From Epiperipatus broadwayi (lineage: Eukaryota > Onychophora > Udeonychophora > Euonychophora > Peripatidae), in NCBI GenBank assembly GCA_028023455.1, contig JAQFVV010006200.1, forward strand, positions 691,238-755,237: DNA of 64,000 nt, read 5' to 3'. Positions 34,951-47,739 of the stretch are shown piece after piece. The notes under the pieces are model-generated. The model saw only the letters and a list, made by a program, of their open reading frames with translations. It had not been told where the DNA came from and did not search any database. The translations under genes were made by a program, and so were the position numbers. Every line of letters begins with the position of its first letter. Positions within the stretch are counted from its first letter, which is position 1.

Positions 34951-35434
34951 TAAGATGGTATGGAAGAGAGAATTTCCAGATAACTGGAATAATACAGGAA
35001 TAAGGCTATTATTTAAAGAAAATGGTCATGGTAATAGAAAGTTAAGCAATTATAAACTAATAGTGGTAATATCAGTGTTATATTAAGTTTTTGCATATAT
35101 GATGGCTGGAGGGTGACAAAATGGATGAAAGAAAATAATAATAGTGGGAAAAATGCAAAGAAGTTTTAGACTGAATAAGCATATAGGAGATAGTTTATTT
35201 GTAGTCACACAACTTATAGATATTAGTAGGAACACAGGTAAACAGTTATATATAGTCTTTATAGATATAGAGAAGACATATGATAGAATAAATAGAAATA
35301 GATTATAAGATTAGGAATGAAGCTTTAATGGATCTTATTAAGAGATTATATGAAAATAATTACTATACATATCAATTACAAAATATAGAATCAATTAGAG
35401 TTAAAAGTGGGGTGGGATTAAGGCAAATTGCCCT

Positions 35435-35737
35435 ATGTCACCTATTTTGTTTTTGTTATATTTGGGAGAAATGAAGAAAGCAATAAAAAAACTAGTAATA
35501 AGGGTAGAGATACCATTAATAGATGGCAAGGGAGTGTATGTATTATCAAGTCTTTTATTTGCTGATGATATCTTCTTGTGCACAGAAAGTAAGGAAGATA
35601 TTGATATTATGCTGAAGACATGCACAAGGGTGAGTAAAGAGATGGGGTTTAAATTTAGTGAAGAAAAATCAAAAGTAATGATGATAAATGCTGGGAAAAG
35701 AATCTTTATTGAAAGATGTAAAGTTACATGTGAGTAG
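35435..35737 (+). pseudogene. LINE RT palm fragment with FADD motif
   Basis: A 100-codon frame starts MSPILFLLYLGEM (after motif B) and holds the catalytic FADD at residues 42-45, followed by MGFKFSEEKSKVMMINAG, the usual motif D/E context. The catalytic aspartates are intact in this piece, but the reading frame is closed on both sides, so it is not a working enzyme. Confidence 0.9.
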
Positions 35738-37105
35738 GTATAACTATTTGGGAATCATCTTAAGTGATCAGAAAAATTGATAGGATGAATGTAAAATTGA
35801 TAAATGAAGCAAAGAAAAAAAAAGGGATTGATAAAGAAATTAACAGTGTTTTTATATAATAAATATAATGTATGCAAGAATTGTGTGGGAGTGCAGTAGC
35901 AAGATTAATTTATGGCAACAATGCATTATGTGATAGTAGAGGGATATTAGATTAGTTAGAAAAGGTATAAAGAGAAATAGGATGACATGTATTAGATACA
36001 GATGTATGGATAGCAATGGATATAATTCAAGAAGAAATAGATGGTCAACTTTTTATACATGAAATGCGAAATGAAAATGTTTGGTAGAGTGCAATTTTTG
36101 GATAGTAAGAAAATAACCAAAATAGTATTTAATTGGATTATGAGTAAAGGACAAGCAGCAAGGTAAGTGAGAAAGATAGGAAGATATTTAGAAGATTTGG
36201 CTAAAGAGTTTGTCGGTATACTTGTACAAATGGTGGGATGATTGTGTTAGGATGATTGTTGACGGTTATAGTGGCAAAGAATGGGATACAAGAATAGATG
36301 CATTAATAAAAAATGGAGATATGGAGGACTAGTATGGAGAGTAAAAAGAGTTTACATACATGTTGGCACAGTATTGAGTGTGAGTTAATTTATGATAATA
36401 GCAAGGAAAGTAGTTTACTGTTTAAGGCTTGAACAGGGTCATTAGCAACAAGGGAATATACACATAAATGAAGAAATGTATGTGATTTAATTTGCAAGTT
36501 ATGTAAGGAAGGCATGGAAAATATTAGGTATCTGTTAATTGAATGTAAATGCTTACAAGCAGAAAAGGTACAAATAATAAAGTTGTGGGAGAATAAATAT
36601 AAACTAAGTGATTATACAGAGAGTTCTTGGTTTTTATGTTGGGTTTGGAAAAAGATAAAATGGATCTAGATATAAAGACCATAGAGTGGGCAAAGATAAT
36701 GTTGTGGAAATGGGGTGGAGTAGGATAGAGAACAATATAGTAAAATCATAGGGGATGGAAAGAGAAGGTAAGGTGGGTAACAGATTTCTCTGAATATAGT
36801 GGCTGAGAGATTCCTGACTCTGATAAAAGAGGTCATATTGCATCACATTGCATCATACATTTCTGACATTTGTTAATTAGTTTATAGTAATGGCAAAGTG
36901 CTGATGAAATGGCTCCAAATATAATAAAGTTGTCTGTCTCAAAAATATTATAGGCACATAATCAAGACCTGGTCTAACTGATAAAACAATACAAACACAT
37001 AAATAACATTTATAATAAAATCAAATAATGAGTTAATATCAATGTTTTTTAAATTATTTTTTTGATTGTCTTGATTTAAATTTTTTATTAATATAAGTTT
37101 GTGCT

Positions 37106-37180
37106 GCCTCTACATCGTACCTCCAGGAGCATGGTACCCCTTGCTCCCCAGCACAGAATGGGCCTGATCATATGGTAAAA
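37106..37180. other. Short GC-rich patch
   Basis: About 75 bp (gtgctgcctctacatcgtac ... ggcctgatcatatgg) is far richer in G+C than its surroundings and is open on both strands (plus: CCLYIVPPGAWYPLLPSTEWA; minus: PYDQAHSVLGSKGYHAPGG). Source unknown; it could be a fragment of a captured gene or repeat. Confidence 0.3.
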
Positions 37181-37234
37181 AAAGAGTCGCTTTCTTTTCT
37201 GAAATCTCATAGATAAAGACAAAAGTCAGAAATT

Positions 37235-37450
37235 AAACAAAAAGGGATTCAAATACTAAGGATAGGGATTTTATATATATGGTAATCATTGATTATTCAA
37301 GGTTTTAAAATGGAATAGAGCATAAAACTGCTCTTCTCTGTTCTACAATTTCATGAATAATAAAAAAAAACCAAGTCCCAAAATGAGGTTTTAAATACTA
37401 AAAATAGGGATTTTATATACAGCTGGAAATCCCTGATTCTCAAGCTTAAT
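37235..37450. repeat. Short tandem duplication
   Basis: 'aatactaaggatagggattt' plus 'tatatatatggtaatc' is repeated as 'aatactaaaaatagggattt' plus 'tatatacagctggaaatc', about 150 bp apart. Confidence 0.55.
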
Positions 37451-38059
37451 TAGATAACACTTAAGAGGAGAGCTAATCTTATCATTATGTTTGAGCTAGG
37501 AGTTTGATGATTTGTTGCTATTAATATCACATGATTGATAAATTACTCTTGAAATCAATATTTAATTATACAGATATTGAAATGAGGTGTTATAAAATAT
37601 AATTATATACAGATATACACATTCATGGATTACGATTTATGGCTATGTATATATTTGGTATTGTGTTTATTTAACTTTACATAAAAAGTATCAACAACAG
37701 TCACTCCCAAATGAGTATAGACATTTCAATTTCAAGGAAAAAGCTAAAAAGACAAAAAAAAAATCTATGCCCACATATAGAACAAAGTGGACCATTATTT
37801 GGTTTATTTTATATTTTGCAATGCTGTTTTTAATTTCTTCTGCAGAAAACTTTTCTTTCTGAAATATTTCAATATTATATCTCTTCCTATGAAAATAATC
37901 AATGTTACACAACTTTATAATGTATATGAGGTCTATCTCTTATAAGAAAACTATGCTCATAACAATTAAGAAGCACTTGTTGAAAAAGATTTGAATTGTG
38001 TATTCATTTTATATATCTAATACAATGAAGATGTACTAATTGTATCAAGAGAGATGGCA

Positions 38060-38232
38060 CGATAGTATCATCTCTATCTATAGAGTAGACAAAGATTATG
38101 TTGTGGAAATGAGATGAAGCAGAATATGGGAAAATTTAGAGTGTGGAAATGAGATGAAGTGGAAAGGTATGATAATGAGATTTTCATTTAAGGAGAAGCC
38201 ACAATACATCACATCACATCACATAACATGCT
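38060..38232 (+). repeat. 3' fragment of the same LINE family as 34-37 kb
   Basis: 'gtagacaaagattatgttgtggaaatgag' corresponds to 'gtgggcaaagataatgttgtgg' at 36.69 kb, and the tail 'tacatcacatcacatcacat' corresponds to 'gcatcacattgcatcatac'. LINEs that end in short tandem repeats rather than poly(A) are known. Confidence 0.75.
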
Positions 38233-38234
38233 GC

Positions 38235-39135
38235 ACATTATTTGGTGTATGAATCCAGGTTAAATTTTATTTTATAAAAATGAGAATTTCCAAAGAAACT
38301 TAGTATTGGAAAAGATAGCAGTAAGCCTGATTAACCACTTAAATTACTGATCAATAAATGGTCATCTAATTATTATTATTAATAGAAAAATTAAAAAAGA
38401 AAATGATGAAAGCCTTCACTAATAAACATATTCCAAGCTTGGGGGCCAATATCTTCTTCGTTGCTTTATGTTGAAGCCTAGAGAAGTTGTTGACCTGCAA
38501 TAGGCCGTTATTAAGATTATTGGGAATGCTTAAGCTTCCTGAATTATAAAAGGGGAAAAAAGATATTTTTCAGATCTGAAAGCTGAATTTATGAGTATAG
38601 AATCCTCTTTATTTTTAATATGCCTATTTGTGTAATTAGATCATTTGATAAAATTCTAAATTGGACAGATCTTACTTTGATGATAAATTTATTGCAGATA
38701 ATGATTTTGATACTGTAAGTATACTCCAGGATTTCTATTTGAATGCTGCAATTTTTTTGTTTGTTTTTGATTAATTATCATCCTGTGATAAGTTGCATAA
38801 TGTAAAGGTTTCTCTATGCCGTCTATTGTATAATAAATAATATCTTTAAAAAAATTATAAGTAAACAGCATATGCATGTTTAATTATAGTGGGCACCATC
38901 ATACATGAATTGACGTCATTCCCTTCAAGAAATTTGTGACAAAATTAAAATAAATACTTTCGTAAAATATTATCTATAGTATGTGATATTGTTTTAAGGT
39001 TATGTTGTAAATGAATAGCTAAATTTTTAAAATTATATTGTATTTGATGTTTTTAAATTAATGATATAGTTATAAATAAATAGTTAATAATATTTAATTA
39101 GAGTTTGAGTTTAAGATATTGTTAAGACCAATAGA
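38235..39135. other. AT-rich spacer, one TATA-like site
   Basis: attataaaagggg at about 38544 is a textbook TATA sequence, but no initiator context or ORF follows. Nothing else recognised. Confidence 0.35.
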
Positions 39136-39145
39136 TGACTTAAAG

Positions 39146-39590
39146 CAGGGGTAGGCAATTGTTTTGGCTTGAGGGCCACAGAGGTTGGCGAAGGGTCGCA
39201 TTGGGAACCACTTTGTGGAAGTTAAGGGTGGCATCTTTTTTTCATGACACTATAAACACACTACTTTATTCCCTGTATTACCAAAGAAATATTTGTTTGT
39301 CATTATTCGTTAAACACACCACATTCATCACCAATTTTACATTTTTTGATGGGTTCACGATTTCACTAAAGCTGGAAATGTATATATTTGCTTATGCAAA
39401 GACAAAATTGAAATTAACCAGATCAACTGGAAAAACACTGCACATGTATTGATGTGGCCATCCTAATGGGAAATATGAGAGGAATCTTCGGTCGCACACA
39501 GGAAGGAAATCTTAGTTCAAGGCAGATTTTTTTGATTGTCTTGGTGGGCTGCATAAAAACTCTTAGCAGGCCATTATTTGCCCACCCCTG
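39146..39590. mobile_element. hAT MITE, 445 bp, 8-bp TSD
   Basis: Termini caggggtaggcaattg and the inverse ttatttgcccacccctg, with subterminal 'gagggccaca' and 'gtgggctgcataaa', fit the common 'caggggtgggcaa' hAT MITE group. The flanks acttaaag (39138-39145) and gcttaaag (39591-39598) match at 7 of 8. The 97-codon frame inside (39159-39452) is translation of the MITE. Confidence 0.93.
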
Positions 39591-40304
39591 GCTTAAAGTA
39601 TGATATGTTTCATCAGTTGCGTTTACTATTTTTAATACAAATAGCTTTTTACTTTTCTTTTTATACCCTTTCTCTCATTATTTTTTAAGACTGAAGTCTT
39701 CAGTCAATTGGACTGGTATAAAGCCTGATTGCCACCAATCTTTTCTCTTAACTAATTAAATCAATGGAATTGTCCGTTTGTATAACCACATTTTCATTCT
39801 TTAATTACCTACACAATCACTAATACAAACATTTTTTGTATGCAAACATGTATGATGATGTAAAGTATACCAAGTTTTAACCATTGAAATACCAGTAATG
39901 ATATTAGTTTAAAAATGTGGATATCCTTCATTGAAATCAATGATGTTTATTGGAATTAGATTTGAAATAGTTGATTGATGTAGAAAATGACTGTATACAT
40001 GTGCAAGTTTATTTATGAATTCCAAGTCTCAAATAAATTATGTGAGAAAATAGAAAATATAATCCAAAATGGCATGACGTACAAAATCTAGATATGGTGT
40101 CATACCTAATAGATTGTTCATTTAAGTGATGAAATACTTTTAATAACATTTAAGTTTGAAAATAAAGAATTAATAAAAGAGTTATTTCATTGTAAATTTA
40201 AGTATGGGAAAACTTTTGAAATTTTCTTAATGTAGATTTTCAAGACCTGATATACAATTATTCTTGAAACTAAGAAGTTATGATGGCTTAATACTGATAT
40301 TATT

Positions 40305-41015
40305 AATATAGAGAGTTGTACCAATAGCTCAAACAAGCTCTTAATTGATGTGTGGTAAGAGAAAATATTTAAAATCTCTATCCAGAACATTCCTATCTCC
40401 AGACCAATTGTTTTCAAGCTTTTGGCTCACCTCAGTGAGGATCTAGAATATTCAAACACTAGATAAAAAAGTAGAAACTCTGAAATTTTCAGATGTAAAA
40501 ATGTCTTTAATTCCAGCTATCTAACTCAATTATCAAATAAGAGCTTGTTTGAGCTATTGATACACTCTATATTACGTATTTGTAAATACAAGCTCTAAAA
40601 ACAATGTCATGCTATATATGACTTGCTTTATTGATTATTATTATAATTTTACCTTTAATGCTTTGGCAATGCTAAGGCTATTAATATATGGTAGATCTGA
40701 ATTTGGTTCAGTCCCATATAGCTATTTGAGTTAGATAGCTGGAATAAAAGACATTTTCATGTCCGAAAATTTCAGACTTTCTACTTAAATATTATCTATT
40801 ACATAAGTGCTAGGTTTTGAGTTGATATTTTAGATCTAGTGTCTGAATATTCTAGCTCCTCACTGAGGTAACCCAAAAGCTCAAAACCAAATGGTCTGGG
40901 GATGTGAGTATTCTGTGGATTGAGATTTTAAATATTTTCCCTTACTACACTTATCAATTAAGAACTTATTTGAGCTATTGATACTCTCTCTATATTACAT
41001 ATTTGCAAATACATG
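40305..41015. repeat. Large foldback element FB-7
   Basis: The outer left segment 40305-40440 (tagctcaaacaagctcttaa ... ccagaccaattgttttcaag) is inverted at about 40875-41010. The inner segments 40425-40570 and 40725-40890 are also reverse complements (ccagctatctaactcaa against ttgagttagatagctgg). A direct copy of 'cttgtttgagctattgata' at about 40541 shows an internal duplication. The arms are diverged. No ORF. Confidence 0.85.
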
Positions 41016-41019
41016 CTCA

Positions 41020-42040
41020 TAAAAGCAATGTCACACTATATATGATTTGCTTTATTGATTACTCATATTTCTGTTTATAATAATAGTAACTTCAGAGAAG
41101 AAGGAGAAATAATTATAATATTGAATTTGTATTATCTAATCTTAAATTTTTTAGATATATAAGTAAAAGATTAATGATATTCAAAATTAGTTTATAGAAA
41201 AGAAACTGTAATAGTTAATACTTAATGTTCCATTATTACTTTTAGAATATTCAGATGGAAAAAAGCTTTTATTCCCTGTTAGTGTTATTGCATTAGTATT
41301 GCTAAAAGACAAAACTTCTTGGTCATTTTATTGCATGCATTAACAGAAACAATAAATTATAACCAAAGCTGCTAGAAATAATGATGTCAACTCTGTGAAT
41401 TCAAATTGCCTGCTGCTAGTAAATGTTTGCAAAATACATGGATTGATATCTCAAACACTTTTAAAAAAGAATTTAGATGCATCCATGTTATAAACAATGA
41501 CCTTTTAAGGATTATGCTATAGTTAGGTGCTGGAATATTAAAATTGTTGACCACAGTAGATTCAGATTGTTGGACATCTCTTAGGTTAATATGTCTCAAT
41601 GTTAAAATGATAGAGGCATTAAAAAATCATTAGAAAATGTAATACTAATTCTTTAGAAACAACTATCATTTATGTCAAGTTTCATCAGTAATTATATATT
41701 AAAATTGTCAATTTCAATTTTCAATATTGACATATGATGGAGACATTAAATTCTCTTAAGAATTGTATAATGTTTACAAGTGAGACTTTCCAATAAAAAA
41801 AATTCTGACCAGTTTTTGCCAATGATTGTATTATTAATGATAATACAAGAACAATTCTTTCTTCTAGTGACAACTACTATAAGCTTGTATAATCAGAAAT
41901 TACCGGTTGATAGTTTTACTATAGATGACACTATGTAGAGAACTGTTCTTGTTTTGTTATATGTAATAAAAATAAAGAGTTATGTGATTTATTATTATTA
42001 GTAATTAGTAACATTAATAAACTGATTAAGTAGAAAGATC
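41020..42040. other. AT-rich spacer, no gene seen
   Basis: Nothing recognised. The 70-codon minus frame at 41387-41599 has no support. Confidence 0.45.
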
Positions 42041-42054
42041 TGGCATTGTACACT

Positions 42055-42720
42055 TATCTAAATATGTATATTGGTGATTATTTATCTTTTCAACATGTAT
42101 GTGATCAGATGGGTCAGCAATATGAAATGGCACTAAGAGTAGTGAGTCATGTGAAAGTTTGTGTTTGAATCCCACATATATTAATATATAAATGCAGGTT
42201 TAAGTCTGTACAATGTATTAATTTATATAAATAGTGTGTAATAGGTCTTCCCATCTCTTGCATATGTATGTATAAATGGATTATTCTTCTGTACAAGAGG
42301 GGGGCAGAATGACTAATATGTCAACATGGGTAGGATGACAACCTTGGCACTAACAAGGGCTTTGAACGTTCCATCATCAGATTTTCAATAAAATGGAAGG
42401 CTGAAGAGTTGTGAGTTGGAATAGTTTGAAGCCTGTCCATTAAAATATGAAGATTGGCTATCTTAATATAAAGCTGAGCACTGATTATATATATATGTGT
42501 GGAGATAGTAATCTAGACCAACTGATGATTGCTGGTTTAGCATGAAATACATATATTGGTGATTATTTATCTTTTCAACATGTGTGTGATCAGGTGGGTC
42601 AGCAATATGAGATGGCACTGAGAGTAGTGGGTCATGTGAAAGTCTGAGTTCGAATCCCACATATATTACATATATAAATGCAGGTTTAAGCCTGTACAAT
42701 GTATTAACTTATCTAAATAA
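42055..42720 (+). repeat. Two direct copies of foldback-family FB-T end, with a unique core
   Basis: 42055-42230 and 42540-42720 are near-identical and each holds 'ggtgattatttatcttttca', 'gatcagatgggtcagcaata', a B-box-like gagttcgaatcccac (second copy; perfect) and 'aaatgcaggtttaagcctgt'. Between them a segment (42280-42430) is shared, inverted, with 62.29-62.41 kb, which suggests the full-length element includes it. Confidence 0.85.
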
Positions 42721-42724
42721 TGAA

Positions 42725-43700
42725 ATGAATATGGAGCTTCATTAGCAAATATAGAAATTTAAAAGCAGATGTTCAATAACCATTAAGAATACTAAGAATG
42801 ATTAGTGAATTAAAAGTGCAAAAAAGATTCAGTTATTTATTAATTGTGAAGCCTTTATATCTTTTGATATTTTTCTATATGATAATGATGTGATGAGAGG
42901 ATTTTGTTCATTTATGAATAATGATATAAGGATTGTTAAATTTGTTATGATATATATTATTCTGCAGACTTTAGATTTCAACTGAGAAATTTAGCAAGGT
43001 GATATTAAAAGTGTCCTTTATAGTTTTAAAAATAAATAGGTTCCATTGAAAATTTTTAGGAATATATAAACCCCAAAGTTGATCATCTGATCTTAGGGGT
43101 GGCTTATAATGTTCAAATTTTTAAGGGGGGGGGAGGTAAAAAGATTGTATTAATTATCATATATAATACCATTTTTGTTCACTATAGAAACAACTTTTAA
43201 GGATTTTTTTCTCGGCATAAATGAGTGATTATCAAAATCTCTGTATAGTTTTAGAGATGCCATAACTTCTATAGATATTAATTTTTGAGTAGACAAATGC
43301 ATAGAAGTGATTGGAGGAAGGAATGAATTACACTGCTTTTATCAATTTGACTGAGACATTTTATTGTTATTTGAAAAGATTTGTGACATTATCTACAAAA
43401 TTTTAATTATATTTACAGTAATTAGATGATAGTATGAAATGAAATATTAACAGATAATTGGAAATTAGAAGCTTTGGTGAAAAATTCTAAAACATAAATA
43501 TGATCTATTCTAATCATTTTACTTTTTTGTAATAATGCTCTTTGAAATTATTTGCAAGGTGTATTAAAATAAGATATAGGTATGATGATATTTTTATTTT
43601 GAACTTCTTAAAAACAACAACAAAAATATTTTTTTGCTTCTACTATAAGCAGATTATTATTATTAACAATCTAAAGGATTATCTGTAGAATGTTATTAAA
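42725..43700. other. AT-rich spacer, no gene seen
   Basis: Nothing recognised apart from a G9 run at 43125. Confidence 0.45.
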
Positions 43701-43708
43701 GTTTTAAA

Positions 43709-44425
43709 TTTAAATAGAAGGGTTTACACCCTAAGCACATGTGCTGTAATGTTGTTATAATAGATCAATAATATATTGTTGAGTACTGAGGATACTCTCA
43801 AACCAAAGCACAAAATAGATTTTTGAAAAGATGAGAGTGGCCATCTTATCTTTTGTATCTAAATTTAATTATATAGACCAATCAAAAGCATCTTATTTTG
43901 AGAGCTTGAAGATGTTTTTTTTATTCACTTTATAACCATTAATTTCCTACTACATATTAACTTCTGTGAAAATTTTCATTTTACTATATGTTAATATTAT
44001 AAACTATTAGAAACTATGTAATATTTAATTTTATTTATTAGTGCAGAGATCAAATGTAATTTGAACATAAGGGACTTATACTCTAAGCAAATGTCCTGTA
44101 ATGTTATTATAATAGCTCAATTATGTCTTGTTGAGTACTGAGGATATTCTCAAATCAAAGCACAAGATAAAAACTTTTGAAATGATGAGTGGCCATCTTA
44201 TCTTTTGTACATAAATTATTTATATAGGCCAATCTAAATTTATTTTGGCCTATATAATTAAATTTAGATGCAAAAAATAATATGGTAACTCTTATCTTTT
44301 CACAAGTATCTGTCTTTTGCTTTGTTTTGAAAATATTCTCAGCACTCAACAAAAAAATCATTGAGCTGTTATAACATTACTTTGCAGGTGCTTGGATTGT
44401 AAATCTCTTCTATTTAAATTACATA
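43709..44425. repeat. Large foldback element FB-8
   Basis: The left end 'taaatagaagggtttacacc' with 'tgctgtaatgttgttataat' faces the right end 'gttataacattactttgcag' with 'gtaaatctcttctatttaaa'. A direct internal repeat of the left end lies at about 44060-44140. The inner block 'gagtggccatcttatctttt' is present in both directions. Termini are related to FB-5 at 29.2 kb. Confidence 0.8.
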
Positions 44426-44429
44426 TGGT

Positions 44430-45590
44430 CTGTGCACAGTAAGTAAAATTAAATATTATAAAGTTGTAAATTTTTATGTATTTAGATTAACAATTTATAT
44501 TTAAAAACTTAGTAACTGTTCGTGTAAAAAAAGTAGACTTAAATGTTAATGAGCAGCACAAATTCCAATATGTTGCTACCATTTTTAATATGTTAAAAGA
44601 TAGGTAATTTCATTATAGTTGTCTTTTTTCTTCATTTAAATTAATAGTCTTTAAAGCTATTATTCATTCAAATTTTTTGTATGGAAGAGACACAGATACC
44701 ATATCATTCCACCATAAAGTTAACAAAAGAGTTTTCTTTAAGGATATCTGTGATATTGTGAAAATATATTAGCAAAAACATCAGAATGTTCATTAAATTT
44801 TTTAACCTACTGGATAGTATATATTAAATCTTCTACTATAATAACATGTCTTGAAGCAGACTAAAACATTAAAAAAAGTGTTTTATGATGATTCTGAGCA
44901 TGGTTTTCATTGATAAATCTTGTTTACATAATAATTGATCATTCTTTACAAACAGGGAATTATTACAAAACTATCAATCCACCAGTGGATTCTCTAAATT
45001 AACACTAAAATTTACCAACTCTGTGGCTGTAAAAAATGTTAACATAATTATAGTTGCATCTTTCATGTAAAATAATAATTATACTGAATTGCAAATATTG
45101 TGTTCTTAAGTCATACATTCAATTTGTGGTCGTTACATAATTTAACATAATTATTTATATGCCATTACTGGGGCTGTCATCAGATTAATGTGTAATACTT
45201 AGACACACACACACAAAATAGGCAATTTCAGTTTTTAATAAAAAATATTTTTCAGGAAAAATATAAAACATAAAATTGATTATCTTTTGCAAAAATAATT
45301 AATTTACATAAACTGTGATCTTTAAACATTGATGCTAGTTTTCCTAATGGTAACACCAGTCTTGGCTCATAACAGTAGTCACTAAAAGTAATGTCTAACA
45401 TTCACCTATGATATAATTATAGAAACACACAAATGACAATCATATAACTATAGTTAATGTTTAATTTGTTTTTGTTACATCTATGTGTGCATGTGTGAAT
45501 TTTATTATAAAAAGATTTTAGCACACACAAAATTTTAGTGTAGGAATTATAACTTACAAACAATAGACCTGTGACACAGAACATTGAAAA
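44430..45590. other. AT-rich spacer, no gene seen
   Basis: Contains a CA repeat at 45204-45216. No gene recognised. Confidence 0.45.
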
Positions 45591-45603
45591 ATAACATAGT
45601 TGA

Positions 45604-45664
45604 TTAGCATGGGAATTGAGCCTGGATTCTTATATTTTTGATTATTGAATTTTAAGGTAATGCT
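45604..45664 (-). repeat. tRNA-like SINE head, inverted partner
   Basis: On the minus strand it reads 'gagcattaccttaaaattca' ... 'aatccaggctcaattcccatgc', matching the head at 45678-45755. The two heads meet head to head with a spacer of about 10 bp. Confidence 0.8.
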
Positions 45665-45669
45665 CTCAA

Positions 45670-46010
45670 CAACTGGCAGAATGGCTCAGTTAATTAGAGC
45701 ATTATCTTAAAATTCAATATTCAAGAATATAGGGTACATGTTCAATCCCCATGCTAGTATTGTCACTAGATATACCAGCAACAACTGAAGAAGAGAAAAG
45801 AATAATATCACTTGAAACATTGTGCATATACTAATCTGTGTGCTATTAGTAACAGTTGAATGTAATTGAAAAATCTAAATAAAGTTAAATTTTTGTAAAG
45901 ACATTCAATATTTTATATTAGATGATAAAAGTAGTCTAATATATAAATACAAGTAAAATACCATCATCACAAAACTTCAGGAAAACACAATTCAAATATA
46001 TTATTGGAAT
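45670..46010 (+). repeat. tRNA-derived SINE, head and body
   Basis: A-box-like atggctcagttaattagagc and B-box-like gttcaatcccc (45748-45758) mark the tRNA-related head. The body contains 'aactgaagaagag', 'cttgaaacattgtgca', 'taaataaagttaaa' and 'taccatcatcac', matching the headless copy at 32.16 kb. Total length of about 330 bp is typical of a long-bodied SINE. Confidence 0.8.
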
Positions 46011-46822
46011 CATCTACCATCCATAGTTTCTATGTAATAATTTTCTAATGCAATTTGCAGGTCTCTATTATGTTTTAAATATGGACAAGGCATTTTAGCC
46101 CCCCCCCATATATATATTGTACCAATCGGAATGAAAGTGAAGATCGAATCTAACCACAAAAACAATATCTGCACTACAAGGGCGCCATCTAGGCATTTGA
46201 GCCTAGAAAAATTTATAGAGTAGGCAGATACGCGCTGTTAAGATTCCACTTTATTTAAATATTCCGATCGTTAGCCCAAGTCACTAGCTCAGTGAGTAGC
46301 AGAGATAATAAAATATAACTTAATTTTATATCTTAAATATAAAAGAATAAAAGCCACTGCCAGAAATTAACACATAAAATATTTATTTACACACATATAA
46401 AATCATTCTAAACTCGAGGAATAGGTTTAACATTTTTTTTAGATTTTTATATTCTTATTACTCTTTAATTTTACATTTATATAAATTTCAATGATTTTAA
46501 ATTTTTTTTTTATTTAGATTGTCAAGTATGAATAGACTACATAGATCTGCATTTGAAAATAAAACATTCTATCCCTATTTAACCCTAGGCTAAAATTCAC
46601 AGTCAAACTGGCATCAATCCATCCGATACATTTATGTATTCAATGTAGCATGAAAATACAACAGCACAAAGATACTATACTGTCAGGAATGGACGTCTGA
46701 ACAATATAGTTTAAGAAAACATTGACTCTTGTCTAATACAGGAATATGACGTCTGTATAGCAAGAAGAACAATAAAATAAAAACTCCATAGGAAGGGACC
46801 GTGATCCTTTTTGCCGACTTAC

Positions 46823-46887
46823 AATCCCATCCATAGGCAAAGGGTTGGTGCGGTGTATACAGCGATTCTGCACGTAGCGAAACTCAT
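46823..46887 (-). other. Possible alternative first exon (minus)
   Basis: From an ATG at 46887 the minus strand is open up to a consensus donor (att|gtaagtc, intron from 46822), reading MSFATCRIAVYTAPTLCLWM. CpG content is high. The frame stops inside the donor, so it would need splicing to continue. I recognise no protein. Confidence 0.22.
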
Positions 46888-47473
46888 ACTACATCTACTA
46901 ATTACACAAATATATCCAATCCATTGACCCAATTCAACAACGACACAAATAACCTAAGATTTCCCTCCCCTAATATAACTTTACAAATCTATATAGCCAT
47001 TCACGCCCGACTTAATTTTAACATTTAACTACGTTCGCACAGATTTGTTTAAAAATGTTGGGTATAGATCGATTACATAGATTCCACGGTCAAAAACATT
47101 TCAAAATAAACAAAAACGATCAAAATACAAAATTATTGATACCGACAATCGCAGAGGGAAACTTATAAGTAACCCAATAGTATTCACCATAAGATACTTG
47201 CATTGTCACCAATAACTTAAAAGACATCCGAATAAATACATTTTAGATACTCACCGTAAGGTATCATTATTTATCGAATGTCTATATATTTTGATCAAAT
47301 ATGAAAACCAAAATATAATTAACCGCAAACGAATCCATGCAAGCGTCTATAAACAACTTAAATTTCATGCATTTAAATAATCTTTACAATAAGAAAAAAA
47401 AATAATGGAAAAGATGTTTATCAATCGGAAAACATATAAAATTAAACATTATTAATTTGATTTAAAAACTTAC

Positions 47474-47658
47474 AAAAGTCAGATAAGAGTCCGTTTTAAC
47501 TTTTAAGTTGGCTTGTTTATCAATTTATAAAACTTGACGAAAGTTCTTAATTGATTGTAATAATTGTTCATTTCATATAGTCCATGTTCCCGTTGGCAAT
47601 TCCCATGGCGTCTCCATTGGAAGAAAATGTTCTGGAGGTAGCATTAGCTGGTTCCATT
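47474..47658 (-). other. Possible second exon of minus-strand gene
   Basis: On the minus strand this stretch runs from a potential acceptor (ataccag, intron ending at 47659) to a strong donor (tttt|gtaagt, intron from 47473). It is open in two frames for about 30 codons: ATG at 47657 with A at -3 and G at +4 gives MEPANATSRTFSSNGDAMGI... to a stop at 47568; an overlapping frame reads PEWNQLMLPPEHFLPMETPW... to a stop nearby. Both have non-AT-biased codons, unlike random sequence here. Either could be coding, or both could be part of a 5' UTR. Confidence 0.3.
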
Positions 47659-47739
47659 CTGGTATCACAGTCTTTTCATTTTATTTTTTTTTTAAAACAA
47701 ACAAAAAAAAAATGAGAGAGAACGGCAAGTGCGTCTTAC

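Larger units (their letters stand above)
34140..36940 (+). mobile_element. Decayed non-LTR retrotransposon (LINE), RT region to 3' end
   Basis: The plus strand reads as a broken LINE ORF2. In order: a linker piece (34269-34379), the N-terminal RT segment (34768-34950), motif A region VFIDIEKTYDRINR (about 35260), motif B region with GVGLRQ (about 35410), RT palm with FADD (35435-35737), then a C-terminal Cys motif CKLCKEG..ENIRYLLIEC (about 36488-36560). Several stops and frameshifts lie between these pieces. The 3' end carries 'gcatcacattgcatcatac' repeats, also seen at 38.2 kb. Long minus-strand frames here are shadows. The clade is uncertain (CR1/Jockey/L1-like all possible). Confidence 0.9.

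Noticed and set aside
34604-36846. Minus-strand ORFs of 65-74 codons at 34.6, 35.4 and 36.6 kb
   Set aside because: Antisense to the LINE RT remnant. The plus strand explains the sequence.
39159-39452. 97-codon ORF
   Set aside because: Lies wholly inside a non-autonomous hAT MITE. It has no transposase motif and starts in the terminal inverted repeat.
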